64,000 bases of DNA, from positions 310,001 through 374,000 of the forward strand of contig JAKOON010000051.1 of the NCBI GenBank assembly GCA_022577435.1, written 5' to 3'. Both the position numbers and the translations under genes were made by a program. Below the pieces are notes generated by a model. It did not search any database and was not told the DNA's origin. It saw nothing but the letters and a program-made list of their open reading frames with translations. This DNA comes from Embiotoca jacksoni. Taxonomy: Eukaryota; Chordata; Actinopteri; Embiotocidae. Positions 32,197-41,843 of the stretch are shown here, in pieces; position 1 is the stretch's first letter, and every line of letters starts with the position of its first letter.

Positions 32197-34836
32197 GTAG
32201 AAAACACTGCAGTATCTCTGCGCACAACTCCAGATGATGTTGCCCTTCTGAAGAAGAGAGTAATGAACCAGAGGAAGTTGTCTCTGTGGTACAACTCAGA
32301 ATTACACTCTGCTAGGCAGGTGACTAGAAAACTGGAAAGGAAATGGCGTTCCACTAATTTAGAAGAATTTCACCTGGCCTGGAAGGATAGTCTAATATTA
32401 TACAAGAGAGCTCTTCATAAGGCCAGGACTTTATATCATTCATCATTAATAGAGGACAACAAGAACAACCTCAGGTTTATTTTCAGTACTGTAGCCAGGC
32501 TGACGAAGAGTCACAGCTCTGTTGAGCCCTCTATTCCTTCAGCTCTCAGCAGTAATGACTTCATCAACTTCTTTACCAGTAAAATTCTCACTATTAGGGA
32601 GAGAATCGGGCAGACCCTTCCTGCCACCGTCACTGATGTGATGTTAAGTACAGCAGCCCTGAAAGCACCTGTGGGACCAGATGTAAACTTGGAAAATGTC
32701 TCTCCTGTTGAGCTCTCTGAGTTAACTAGAATTATTTCTTCATCTGGATCCTCTAGCTGTCTGTTAGATCCCAACTCAACTTTTTAAGGAAGTCTTCCCT
32801 TTAATTAATACTTCCATATTAGATCAGATCAACCTATCTATTGTAACCGGCTATGTACAGCAGGCTTTTAAAATGGCTGTAATTAAACCTTTACTTAAAA
32901 AGCCGACTCTTGATCCAGCTGTTTTAGGAAACTAAAGACCAATTTCCAACCTGACGTTTATTTCTAAAATCCTTGAAAAAGTTGTTGCAAATCAACTTTT
33001 TGATCATTTACAAAGGAATGATCTGTTTGAAGATTTTCAGTCAGGCTTTAGAGTTCATCATAGCACAGAAACAGCTCTGGTGAAATTTACTAACGACCTT
33101 TTATTAGCCTCAGATAATGGAGTCATCTCTGTACTTGTTCTTCTGGACCTCAGTGCTGCTTTTGATACGATTGATCATACGATCTTATTACAGAGATTAG
33201 AAGACGTTATGAGGATTAAAGGAACTGCATTAGACTGGTTTAAATCCTACTTATCAGATAGATTCCAGTTTGTCCATGTCAACAATGAGTCTTCCAGACA
33301 AACAAGAGTTAGTTATGGAGTTCCACAAGGCTCAGTGTGAGGCCCAATACTTTTTACTTTGTACATGCTTCCATTAGGAGATGTCATCAGGAAGCACTGC
33401 ATAAACTTCCATTGTTATGCAGATGACACTCAGCTATATCTTTCTATAAAACCAGATGAAACTAATCAGTTAGTAAAACTTGAAGCCTGTCTAAAAGACA
33501 TAAAGGCCAGAATGACCAAAAACGTCCTGCTTCTAAATTCAGACAAAACGGAAGTTCGGAACACCTCAGAAACTCTTTCTGTTATCACTTAGTTACTCTA
33601 GATGATGTTGTCTTGGCCTCCAGCAAAACTGTGAGGAACCTTGGAGTCATCTTTGATGAGGATTTGTCCTTTAGCCACCATAAAAAGCAAATCTCCAGAA
33701 CTGCCTTCTTTCATCTACGTAATATTAATAAAATCAGGAAAATCCTTCCTCAGCGTGACACAGAAAAACTCATTCATGCGTTTGTTACTTCTAGGCTAGA
33801 TTATTGTAATTCCTTGCTGTTAGGATGTCCAAATTACTCATTAAAAACCCTGCAGCTGATCCAAAATGCTGCAGCAAGACTACTGATGGGATTTAGCAAG
33901 AGAGATCATATTTCTCCAGTTTTAGCTTCTCTTCACTGGATTCCTGTGTAATCAATAATATAATTTAAAAGTATCTTGATGACTTACAAAGCTCTACATG
34001 ACCAGGCTCCATCATATCTTAGAGATCTTATAGAACCATATAATCCTAGTAGAGCACTTCGCTCTCAGTACGCAGGTCTGCTTGTGGTTCCAAGAGTTTC
34101 CAGAAGTAGAATGGAAGGCAGAGCCTTTAGTTTTTAGGCTCCTCTCCTGTGGAACCAGATCCCAGTTTGTGTTTGAGGGGCAGAAACCCTCTCGAGCTTT
34201 AAGATTAGACTCAAAATGTTCCTTTTTGATAAAGCCTATAGTTAGGGCTGGCTCGGGTAGACCTGAACCAACCCTTAGTTATGCTGTTATAGGCCGACAC
34301 TGCTGGGGGACCTTGTTACATGCTGAACTTCTTTTCTTTCCTCCTACTGTTTAACTGACTTATTCCTCACCATATTTTTCTCTCCCATATCTTTTTCTTA
34401 TTGTCTGTTGTCTCCATTCAGTTCCCTCGCTCGTGTAGTTTCTGTTCTTTCTTTTGCAGATGTCCCGCCATTGAGCTGCATGTCTCTGCCCTGCGCTTGT
34501 CGTCTCCACCAACAGTTCTTCTCTTCTGTCTCTATGCTGTCCTTTTCTCTCTATGCTCTCCTCTCACCCCAACTGGTCGAGGCAGACGGCCGCCCACCCC
34601 TGAGTCTGATTCTGTCGAAGGTTTCTTCCTGTTAAGAGGGAGTTTTTCCTTCCCTCTGTTGGAGGTTTTCCTCCCTTAAAGAGGAGTTTTTTTTCCCCCT
34701 CCTAGCTTATGTTGGAATTGATGAATTGCTGGGTTTCTCTATAATATTGTAAAGTCTTGCTGTAAGGACTTTAATGTGTTAAGTGCCATGAAATAACCTA
34801 TGTTGTGATTTGGCGCTATATAAATAAAATTCAAAA
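32197..34836 (+). mobile_element. L2-type LINE copy b
   Basis: The longest L2 copy here: the linker after the endonuclease, the RT, the C-terminal region and the full 3' UTR. The frame from about 32191 reads through TTPDDVALLKKRVMNQRK. RT motifs: AVIKPLLKKPTLDPAVLGN (about 32878) then a TAA at 32933-32935 in place of Tyr of NYRPIS; LDLSAAFDTIDH (about 33147-33182); YGVPQGSV (33314-33337) followed by TGA; YADDTQLYL (33416-33442), so the catalytic Asp pair is present. The C-terminal part runs to about 34250. The 3' UTR ends ggcgctatataaataaaatt near 34836. The endonuclease domain is absent (5' truncated). At least three stops and two frameshifts make it inactive. Confidence 0.9.
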
Positions 34837-35330
34837 ACAGGATTTATTAGTACAAGTGGTGGTCAGGAGCCTAAAGTCTTTTCCACCGGGTCACCTTCCT
34901 CTTCCTTGAGTCGGGAGGGAAACTCCCTGTGAACACGCACCAGCTCTGGTCCAGGCAAAGTCTTAGAACTGTTGACAGGTCAGTCCGGCTGGCAGGAAGG
35001 TAGGCAGACAGACAGGCAGGCTGAATGCAGTGGGGGCGTGGCTCCACTGGAGGAATCCCGAGGTCCTCCACAGCGAGCGGCAGGCTGACTGTAGCTTTGG
35101 GAGCGAGGCTTCGCTGGGGGAATCCCGGACGTCCTCCACAGCAAGCGGCTGCAGACTGGGTACTGGTGTGACCGGGTAGCACTGACTGGTACGAGAACAG
35201 GAACAGGACCGGGACCAGGACTAGGACCAGGACCAGGAACCCGGACGGACGGACTGGCGACAGATTGTGGGTGACTGGCAGTATGGACCTACAACTAATG
35301 ACTGCAGGAACCAGGTTGATATAGTCCAGG
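34837..35330 (-). mobile_element. LTR-like fragment
   Basis: On the minus strand it shares words with the solo LTR at 36129-36744: gtttccctcccgactc, aggctcctgaccacc against aggctcctggccacc, and an AATAAA near its end. Internal short repeats (ggaccaggactaggaccagg) and two similar blocks gaggaatcccgaggtcctcc / gggaatcccggacgtcctcc occur. It fills the gap between L2 copy b and the Tc1 remnant. Its own ends are not clear. Confidence 0.5.
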
Positions 35331-35640
35331 GAGGTCTTCCAGCATGACAATGACCCAAAACATACAGCCGAGGCAACAAAGGAGTGGCTCAAGAAGAAGC
35401 ACATGAAGGTCACGGAGTGGCCGAGCCAGTCTCCGGACCTTCATCCCATAGAACATCTGTGGAGGGAGCTGAAGCTTTGAGTTACCAAGCGACAGCCTGG
35501 AAACCTGAAGGATTTGGAGGATCTGCAAAGAGGAGTGGACCAAAATCACTCCTGAGATGTTCAAACCTGGAGACCAACTACAAGAAACGTCTGACCTCTG
35601 CGCTTACCAACAATGCTTTCTCCACCAAGTACTGAGTCAT
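35331..35640 (+). pseudogene. Tc1-like transposase, C-terminal fragment
   Basis: Reads QHDNDPKHTAEATKEWLKKK, then EWPSQSPDLHPIEHLWRELK and a stop, with later fragments KEECANLETNYKKRL-like in shifted frames. This holds the second Asp and the Glu of the DD34E triad. The usual SPDLNPIE has His for Asn. The N-terminal DNA-binding half and the first catalytic Asp are missing. It belongs to Tc1-like element C. Confidence 0.8.
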
Positions 35641-35850
35641 GTTTTGCTATGGGATCAAATACTTATTTCACACAATCAAATGCAAATCAATTTATAACTT
35701 TTATATGATGGGATTTTCGGGATTTTTTAAAAAATATTCTGTCTCACTGTTAGAATAAACCTTCATTACAATTATAGACCATTCATTTCTTTGTCAGTTG
35801 GCAAACTTACAAAATTGGCAGGGGATCAAATTATTCTTTCCTTCACTGTA

Positions 35851-36123
35851 TATATATATATATTGGTGGCAGGTTTCTTACTGTGTGCATGTGCAGCTAC
35901 AGTAGGTGTTTGGATTGTTCTATATTCTCCTGTTTATGCAGTCCAAAGAGCTCTGACCACATTTTGCCATGTGAACTGATAATAAATGATGATCAATGAA
36001 GTTATTCAGTCCAAAGCTGTCAGACATGGTCTTGTGTTGTGATAATTACATGTTTTAAATACGAGCACATGTTAATTTGAATTAAATAGTTTTATATAGC
36101 ATCATAATCACAATATTAGTCAT
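35851..36123. other. Short unassigned stretch
   Basis: TA repeats at 35849-35863, then AT-rich DNA without a recognised feature. Confidence 0.4.
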
Positions 36124-36128
36124 CTCGA

Positions 36129-36744
36129 TGTCAGGATCACTGTCTGACCCTGTGTGTTTTGACCTTTGTTCCCCAAGACCTCCTTTCCTCTTGTGTCCTG
36201 TCATTCCCCGGTGTGTTTGTTATTGTTTTGCCATGTGCTTACTTACTTACTACCACACACTTCATCCTGCCTGCTACGCTGTGGCATGTATCCAGTCTTC
36301 TGCCCTCTTGTGTCGGACCTCGGGAGACCACGCAAGTATCCAGTCTGCTCCCCTCTGGTGTTGGACCTCAGGAGACCACACAAGTATCCAGTCTGATGCC
36401 CTCTGGTGTTGGACCTCGGGAAACCATGCTAGTGGATCCAGTCTGCTGCCCTCTTGTGTCGGACCTCGGGAAACCACACAGAGAACCTGCTCCTAGTCCT
36501 CTTTTGGACTCCTGGTGCCTGCCTGCCATGTCTATAGCCCACCTCATCCTGCCCAGACTAGAGCTGAGTGCGTGGCATCACCAGCTGGCCCCGCCCCCCC
36601 GGTGAGAGTTTGGTCGAGTTTCCCTCCCGACTCGGGAGGAGGAGAAAAGAGATATTAGGCTCCTGGCCACCTGTAAAAATAAAGACTTTTCTGAACTTTT
36701 ACTCGAGTCTGCGTTTGGTTCCATTCCAACCACACCTCATAACA
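36129..36744 (+). mobile_element. Solo LTR with 5-bp target duplication
   Basis: 616 bp from tgtcaggatcactgtctg to cacacctcataaca. CTCGA is repeated exactly on both sides (36124-36128 and 36745-36749). An AATAAA lies near 36680, near the 3' end as expected for a plus-strand LTR. Four copies of a roughly 48-bp unit (cagtctgctgccctctggtg ... ggacctcgggaaaccacac) fill 36292-36482. No internal region remains, so LTR-LTR recombination has removed the body. Confidence 0.82.
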
Positions 36745-36749
36745 CTCGA

Positions 36750-37070
36750 GGCAATTTACATAATGATATGGAGATTGTAAAGTATTCCAGAGAGGAACCA
36801 AAAAAAATCCTCCAGAGGAAAGCACTTGGTGACAGTGGGAAGTAAAAAAAACTCCCTTTTAACGGAGAAAACCAGAAACAGACTCAAAGGTGGATGGTTG
36901 GGTGAGGTGAGAAGAGAGCAGCGAGAGAAAAGAACAGCAGTGAGAGACCACAAACAATGAGCATCTGGCGGGGCCAGAAAAGTTAGAAAGCCGACGCTGC
37001 AGAGATACCTGCAGAGAGGTGCAGAGAGAAGACAGAGAGGACGAACAACAGGAGAGAGAAGACACAAAGT
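36750..37070 (-). mobile_element. LINE 3' UTR-like remnant
   Basis: The minus-strand layout is like the L2 3' UTR: aaaactcccttttaacgga against the ctccttttaacaggaagaaa type, runs of gagagaaaagaacagcag and gagagaagacagagagg. Degenerate and non-coding. The solo LTR inserted at its edge. Confidence 0.4.
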
Positions 37071-37330
37071 TCATGGCATGAAATGGAGGAATCTAAATAC
37101 TTGGAAAGAGAGAGGAGAGGAGCCCAGTGCATCATTTATGGCCCCTCAGAACTCCTACAGAAAAACCTCATGAATTTCACATGTGCAAAAACAATCATGA
37201 TCACGTGACCACATCAGCTACACTTGATTTTGTACGTAAAACTTCAATTGTGAAAACATTTTGAAAATATTTATGCAAAATGTGCTTGCACATGTGAAAT
37301 ATGGACTTTGCCTCTTGAAAACATGGTTTC
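37071..37330. other. Short unassigned stretch
   Basis: AT-rich, with repeated acatgtg / cacatgtgaaat words near 37180 and 37285. No gene recognised. Confidence 0.35.
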
Positions 37331-38556
37331 ATTAGGGCCCGAGCATCATAAAAATTTTCTTCTTGGACGTTCTTATCCTTACGTAAAGTGATTTGCCTTT
37401 TTGGAGGCTTCATCATATTCAAAAACTCATGAAAGTGGATACACATATGTCTCCCGGTGAAAATTTTTGTATTCTAGTGGAGTCGCAAGTGGGCGCGGCC
37501 AAATGGCTCGAGAGCGCCCCCTAAAGAGATGCCCCGGCAGCCACATTTACCTAAATTCACGAAATCCGGTGGACACGTGTATCACACCGAGACGCACAAT
37601 AAAGTTACATTGCACCATTACGTCAACTCGACAGGAAGTCCACCATTTTGAATTTAGTCGCCATTATGGGCGATTCTGACACGTTGTAATTTGTCGAACT
37701 TGTCCCAGGGATTTTGTCCCACCGACTTGAATTTAGGTTCTATGGATAGATAACATGTTTGGGATTAAATCTTCTGAAAATAATTTGTTTTCGTCAATGT
37801 GTGTGCCTGTAAGAGGCGGCCATTTTGAGCGTCTCGCCATGAAACTACGAGTTGCTTTAAATCTTGTGTACATGGACCGACCTTCTCTAAACATCACAGG
37901 TATGATAACAGCCCCGCCCTGAAGACCCCTGTATGGTAATTTTCACTCATAGTCATAGCGTCCCCTGTTGGCCACTGGAAATTACACTTTTCATACTTTC
38001 ACATTCTACGTCGAGCTGGTTGATCACATGAATGTAAAGTCGGGTCACAATAACCTAAACATGTAGTTGATGATATATTGAGACGTTCGTTCGACTTTGT
38101 CAATGGGCATCGCCGTGACGATGTGGCAAAGTTGGATGTCTCGCCGTGACACAGGAAGTTGATGTTTAAGGTCAAAGGATGCTTGAAACCTCACGAAACG
38201 TGTCACATACAGCCGGTGTGGTGGAACGATACATGTGATATGTATTTTGTGAGTGGGCGTGGCCAAACGGCTCGCTCGCCGTGACACAGGAAGTTGATGT
38301 TTAAGGTCATGGGATGCTTGAAACCTCACAAAACGTGTCACATACATCCGGCTTGGTGAGACGATACATCTGACATGTGTTTTGTGAGTGGGCGTGGCCA
38401 AACGCCTCGCCAGCTGGAGACAGGAAATGAGACAAAAATAGCAACTTTAAGCGGGGATACGTGGTCCCTCGTGCGCTGCATGTTGGGGAGACAGCTTCAG
38501 GGAGGCAGCGGGCGGGAGTGTGAGGGCCCATACATCACTGCTTGCAGTTTTAATTT
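37331..38556. repeat. GGGCCC-bounded teleost interspersed repeat with 135-bp tandem units
   Basis: It starts attagggcccgagcatcat and ends gagggcccatacatcactgc then ttgcagttttaatt. Inside are the landmarks of a very common fish repeat: gtgggcgcggccaaatggct, gagagcgccccctaaa, acaggaagtccaccattttg. From 38151 a 135-bp unit (acaggaagttgatgtttaag ... ggccaaacggctcgctcgcc) is present about twice. I remember this repeat type but cannot name it. The 118-codon minus frame here is repeat-driven. Confidence 0.6.
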
Positions 38557-38720
38557 TCATGGTGTAATTTGTGAAACCCATGTAATTTCCCATGTGAAAC
38601 ATGTAAAGGCAGCAATGTGAAAAACGATGGGATTCCATATAAAAATCATGTATATTCCCATGTGAAACCCATATATTTAACATGTGAAATCCATGGGATT
38701 ACATGTGAAAACCATCAAAC
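38557..38720. repeat. Degenerate CCATGTGAAA repeats
   Basis: Repeated words cccatgtgaaa, acatgtgaaatccatggg and acatgtgaaaaccat at irregular spacing. Many contain the palindrome CATG. Confidence 0.6.
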
Positions 38721-39032
38721 CAAGATAAAATCAAAGGTACAACATGTGTGATACAAATCAAGTGTCTATTTTCAAACATGCAAATGTTTTGACAAAACTG
38801 TCAACAAAAAGGACCAAAATGCCACAAAAATGAAATTAAGTGGCTGAAAACTTCCATCCTGCTTCCCAATCACCAGCTTGTCTTTGTGTTTGTCTTCTCT
38901 CCTTGACAATCCCTTTATTTCCTCTAATGGTGATGTGTATGTACTTAATGTCTGTATGTATGAATTGATTTCAATTATCAATATTGTTGAACCTTTTCTT
39001 TGTGCTCACACTACCGACCTGATGAAAATGTG
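38721..39032. other. Unassigned stretch
   Basis: No gene or element recognised. AT-rich. Confidence 0.35.
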
Positions 39033-39280
39033 TTGGTAAAGATTTGCCGTATTTGTGCTACCACATATTACAACATGTGGAAAACGTCTCCATATTTTTA
39101 CCATGTTATCACATGTTGCAACCTGTGTTAACATGTGTCATACATGTAATCATATATTGGTAAAGATTTGCCGTATTTGTGCTACCACATATTACAACAT
39201 GTGGAAAACGTCTCCATATTTTTACCATGTTATCACATGTTGCAACCTGTGTTAACATGTGTCATACATGTAATCATATA
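39033..39280. repeat. 124-bp tandem duplication
   Basis: Two nearly identical 124-bp units in direct tandem, the second starting at 39157 (ttggtaaagatttgccgtat ... catacatgtaatcatat). The units are rich in ACATGT and CATGTT words. Confidence 0.9.
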
Positions 39281-39304
39281 TCGTAATATAATTACATTAT
39301 TAAT

Positions 39305-39335
39305 CGTAATTGGCGCTATATAAATAAATGAGACT
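39305..39335 (+). mobile_element. L2-type 3' tail scrap
   Basis: aattggcgctatataaataa is the terminal word of the L2 copies in this window, here without any upstream L2 sequence. Confidence 0.45.
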
Positions 39336-40046
39336 TGTCCTCAGAAACTGAATGATATTTCTGTATAGTTTTGAGGAATGTGATAATCAATGACTGGGTG
39401 GAGTTGATTCGCTGACACTCATACTCTTCCTGCTGAAACCAGGTTTCTGTGAGACAGATCCATCTGATGATCAGCTATCAAATTTACAAACAGAGTTTTA
39501 GACCAGAGACATTTCATATTTAATAGTCCATATTTAGCTGTATGTGTTCTGTTACAGCTGTAGTAATAATGTTTGTTAGATTATAGATAGGCCCAAATGA
39601 GCTGCCGGAGTGAATGACCGGAGAAGGCTGAGGGAGGAGGCTGGTGTGGAGAGTAGAGAGAGTCGGGAGGAAGGCAGACTGGAGCTGACGACTGGACAGA
39701 TTGGAAATGTGAACAACAGGAAGAAGACGAGTGAAAGCAGGAACACGAAGAGCAAGAACTTAGAAGAGAGATGAGTTACACCGCGCTGGGTGATCCAACA
39801 ATCTGCCACTAAGCAACTGAAACACCGGAGTGTTTAAGCTTTAGGCTCATGAGAAGATTGACTGCAGGTGCATTGCTGGTGATCAGGAACAAGTGGAGGT
39901 AGGTGTCTGGAGAGGTTTGGCTCAGCCCACATGAAACAGACAAGATGTAAACAAACAGAAACAGACAGGAAACAAAAGGGAAACATGAGGAACGCTCGCT
40001 ATTATAATACATTGCAGTGTAAGACCTGGGACACACTGCCCGCCTG

Positions 40047-40050
<4 letters not shown>
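39336..40050. other. Unassigned stretch
   Basis: Contains purine-rich DNA at 39600-39780 that gives open frames on the minus strand. Nothing recognised. Confidence 0.35.

Positions 40051-40106
<56 letters not shown>
40051..40106. repeat. (GT)n microsatellite
   Basis: About 28 GT dinucleotides without interruption. Confidence 0.95.
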
Positions 40107-40109
<3 letters not shown>

Positions 40110-40586
40110 CTGCTGTGTGTCAGCTGCAGTGCTGCGGCTGCATGTCCAACCAATAATTCAATGAGTTTCTCTTTGATAAATGCCATCAGTGTTGAATGTT
40201 TGAGGTCTGACGAGCGATGAGTTTGTTAACTGAAAGCAAGCATGTGATTTTTGTTTACCTTCGTTTCAGAGCGAGACGCACAGACACACACACACCTCTG
40301 AGGCAGTGCGGCTGCTCTAATGTGTTGATATGGACGCCAAAATGAAATCGCACCACACGTCCAGTGTGTCCGAGACCCAGACGGTTTTCGACAGAGGGCT
40401 GAGAGGGCAAGACTGACGAGAAACAGAAAGAGGGAAAAGACAGAGACTTTTGAGGAACAAGTTCAGACTTGAAGGATGAAATGCCAATGAGAGAAACAGG
40501 TAGGCAAAAAACCTACACAATGTGAGTCAGCTGCAGGGGGGCGGGGCGGGGGGGGGATCTTCATGAGGACCAGTTTGAGGTTTATA
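40107..40586. other. Unassigned stretch with a G-rich patch
   Basis: No gene recognised. Around 40536-40557 four or more G runs lie close together (ggggggcggggcggggg), a possible G-quadruplex. Confidence 0.45.
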
Positions 40587-40802
40587 CAGTGGGTACAGAA
40601 AGTATTCAGACCCCTTTAAATTTTTCACTCTTTGTTTCATTGCAGCCATTTGCTAAAATCAAAAAAGTTCATTTTATTTCTCATTAATGTACACTCAGCA
40701 CCCCATCTTGACAGAAAAAAACAGGAATGTAGAAATTTGTGCAAATTTATTAAAAAAGAAAAACTGAAATATCACATGGTCATAAGTATTCAGACCCTTT
40801 GC

Positions 40803-41843
40803 TCAGTATTGAGTAGAAGCACCCTTTTGAGCTAGTACAGCCATGAGTCTTCTTGGGAATGATGCAACAAGCTTTTCACACCTGGATTTGGGGATCCTCT
40901 GCCATTCTTCCTTGCAGATCCTCTCCAGTTCCGTCAGGTTGGATGGTGAACGTTGGTGGACAGCCATTTTCAGGTCTCTCCAGAGATGCTCAATTGGGTT
41001 TAGGTCAGGGCTCTGGCTGGGCCAGTCAAGAATGGTCACAGAGTTGTTCCGAAGCCACTCCTTTGTTATTTTAGCTGTGTGCTTAGGGTCATTGTCTTGT
41101 TGGAAGGTGAACCTTCGGCCCAGTCTGAGGTCCAGAGCACTCTGGAAGAGGTTTTCTTCCAGGATATCTCTGTACTTGGCCGCGTTCATCTTTCCTTCAA
41201 TTGCAACCAGTCGTCCTGTCCCTGCAGCTGAAAAACACCCCCATAGCATGATGCTGCCACCACCATGTTTTACTGTTGGGATTGTATTGGGCAGGTGATG
41301 AGCAGTGCCTGGTTTTCTCCACACATACCGCTTAGAATTAACGCCAAAAAGTTCAATCTTGGTCTCATCAGACCAGAGAATCTTATTTCTCATAGTCTGG
41401 GAGTCCTTCATGTGTTTTTTGGCAAACTCTATGCGGGCTTTCATATGTCTTGCACTGAGGAGAGGCTTCCGTCGGGCCACTCTGCCATAAAGCCCCGACT
41501 GGTGGAGGGCTGCAGTGATAGTTGACTTTGTGGAACTTTCTCCCATCTCCCTACTGCATCTCTGGAGCTCAGCCACAGTGATCTTTGGGTTCTTCTTTAC
41601 CTCTCTCACCAAGGCTCTTCTCCCACGATTGCTCAGTTTGGCTGGACGGCCAGGTCTAGGAAGAGTTCTGGTCGTCCCAAACTTCTTCCATTTAAGTAGT
41701 GATGTTACAAGATGTGCCGACGCTTCGAAGCGTGTGTCGAGTAATGGAGGGGGCATTTCCTCGAAGCGCGTGTCGAGGCTTGCTTCATTTAGGGGAGGAG
41801 CCAAAAATGATGACGTCCGAAGCCTCACTGCCGGCTGTACCAC
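40803..41843 (-). CDS. Tc1-like transposase A: catalytic part, open frame entered from hAT sequence
   Basis: DDE transposase for cut-and-paste at TA. The 346-codon frame starts in the hAT end (MVQPAVRLRTSSFLAP) and enters Tc1 sequence near 41697 at WKKFGTTRTLPRPGRPAKLS, the GRPAKLS part being the linker/AT-hook of Tc1 proteins. The catalytic domain looks complete: WSDETKIELFG (first Asp), GGGSIMLWGCFS, FQQDNDPKHTAK (second Asp) and SPDLNPIEHLW (Glu), with 34 residues between the second Asp and the Glu. The C-terminus ends GASTQY and TGA. The first 49 codons, the paired-like DNA-binding start, lie at 43474-43328 beyond the insert. As it stands the protein would lack that helix-turn-helix and begin with foreign residues. 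Confidence 0.88.
   Translation of the reverse strand: MVQPAVRLRTSSFLAPPLNEASLDTRFEEMPPPLLDTRFEASAHLVTSLLKWKKFGTTRTLPRPGRPAKLSNRGRRALVREVKKNPKITVAELQRCSREMGESSTKSTITAALHQSGLYGRVARRKPLLSARHMKARIEFAKKHMKDSQTMRNKILWSDETKIELFGVNSKRYVWRKPGTAHHLPNTIPTVKHGGGSIMLWGCFSAAGTGRLVAIEGKMNAAKYRDILEENLFQSALDLRLGRRFTFQQDNDPKHTAKITKEWLRNNSVTILDWPSQSPDLNPIEHLWRDLKMAVHQRSPSNLTELERICKEEWQRIPKSRCEKLVASFPRRLMAVLAQKGASTQY

Larger units (their letters stand above)
31502..35848 (+). mobile_element. Tc1-like element C, heavily interrupted
   Basis: Inverted ends cagtgaaggaaataattat (31502) and its counterpart ...ttattctttccttcactg (35848), each next to TA (31500-31501 and 35849-35850), the Tc1 target site. Long similar terminal regions face each other: ttgcacactgacaaagaaatga at 31539 against tcatttctttgtcagttggc near 35786, and the ataaattgatttgcatttta block near 31650 against its inverse near 35680. 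This matches the fish Tc1 family whose ends carry ggggatcaaatactt-type words. Inside, only a C-terminal transposase piece survives. The rest is a 32-bp minisatellite, an L2 copy and an LTR-like fragment. Confidence 0.82.

Noticed and set aside
34401..34679. Ser/Leu-rich plus ORFs as a secreted protein
   Set aside because: They lie in the 3' UTR of L2 copy b and recur in copy c on the other strand.
38045..38401. 118-codon minus ORF as a gene
   Set aside because: It lies in the 135-bp tandem units of a non-coding interspersed repeat.
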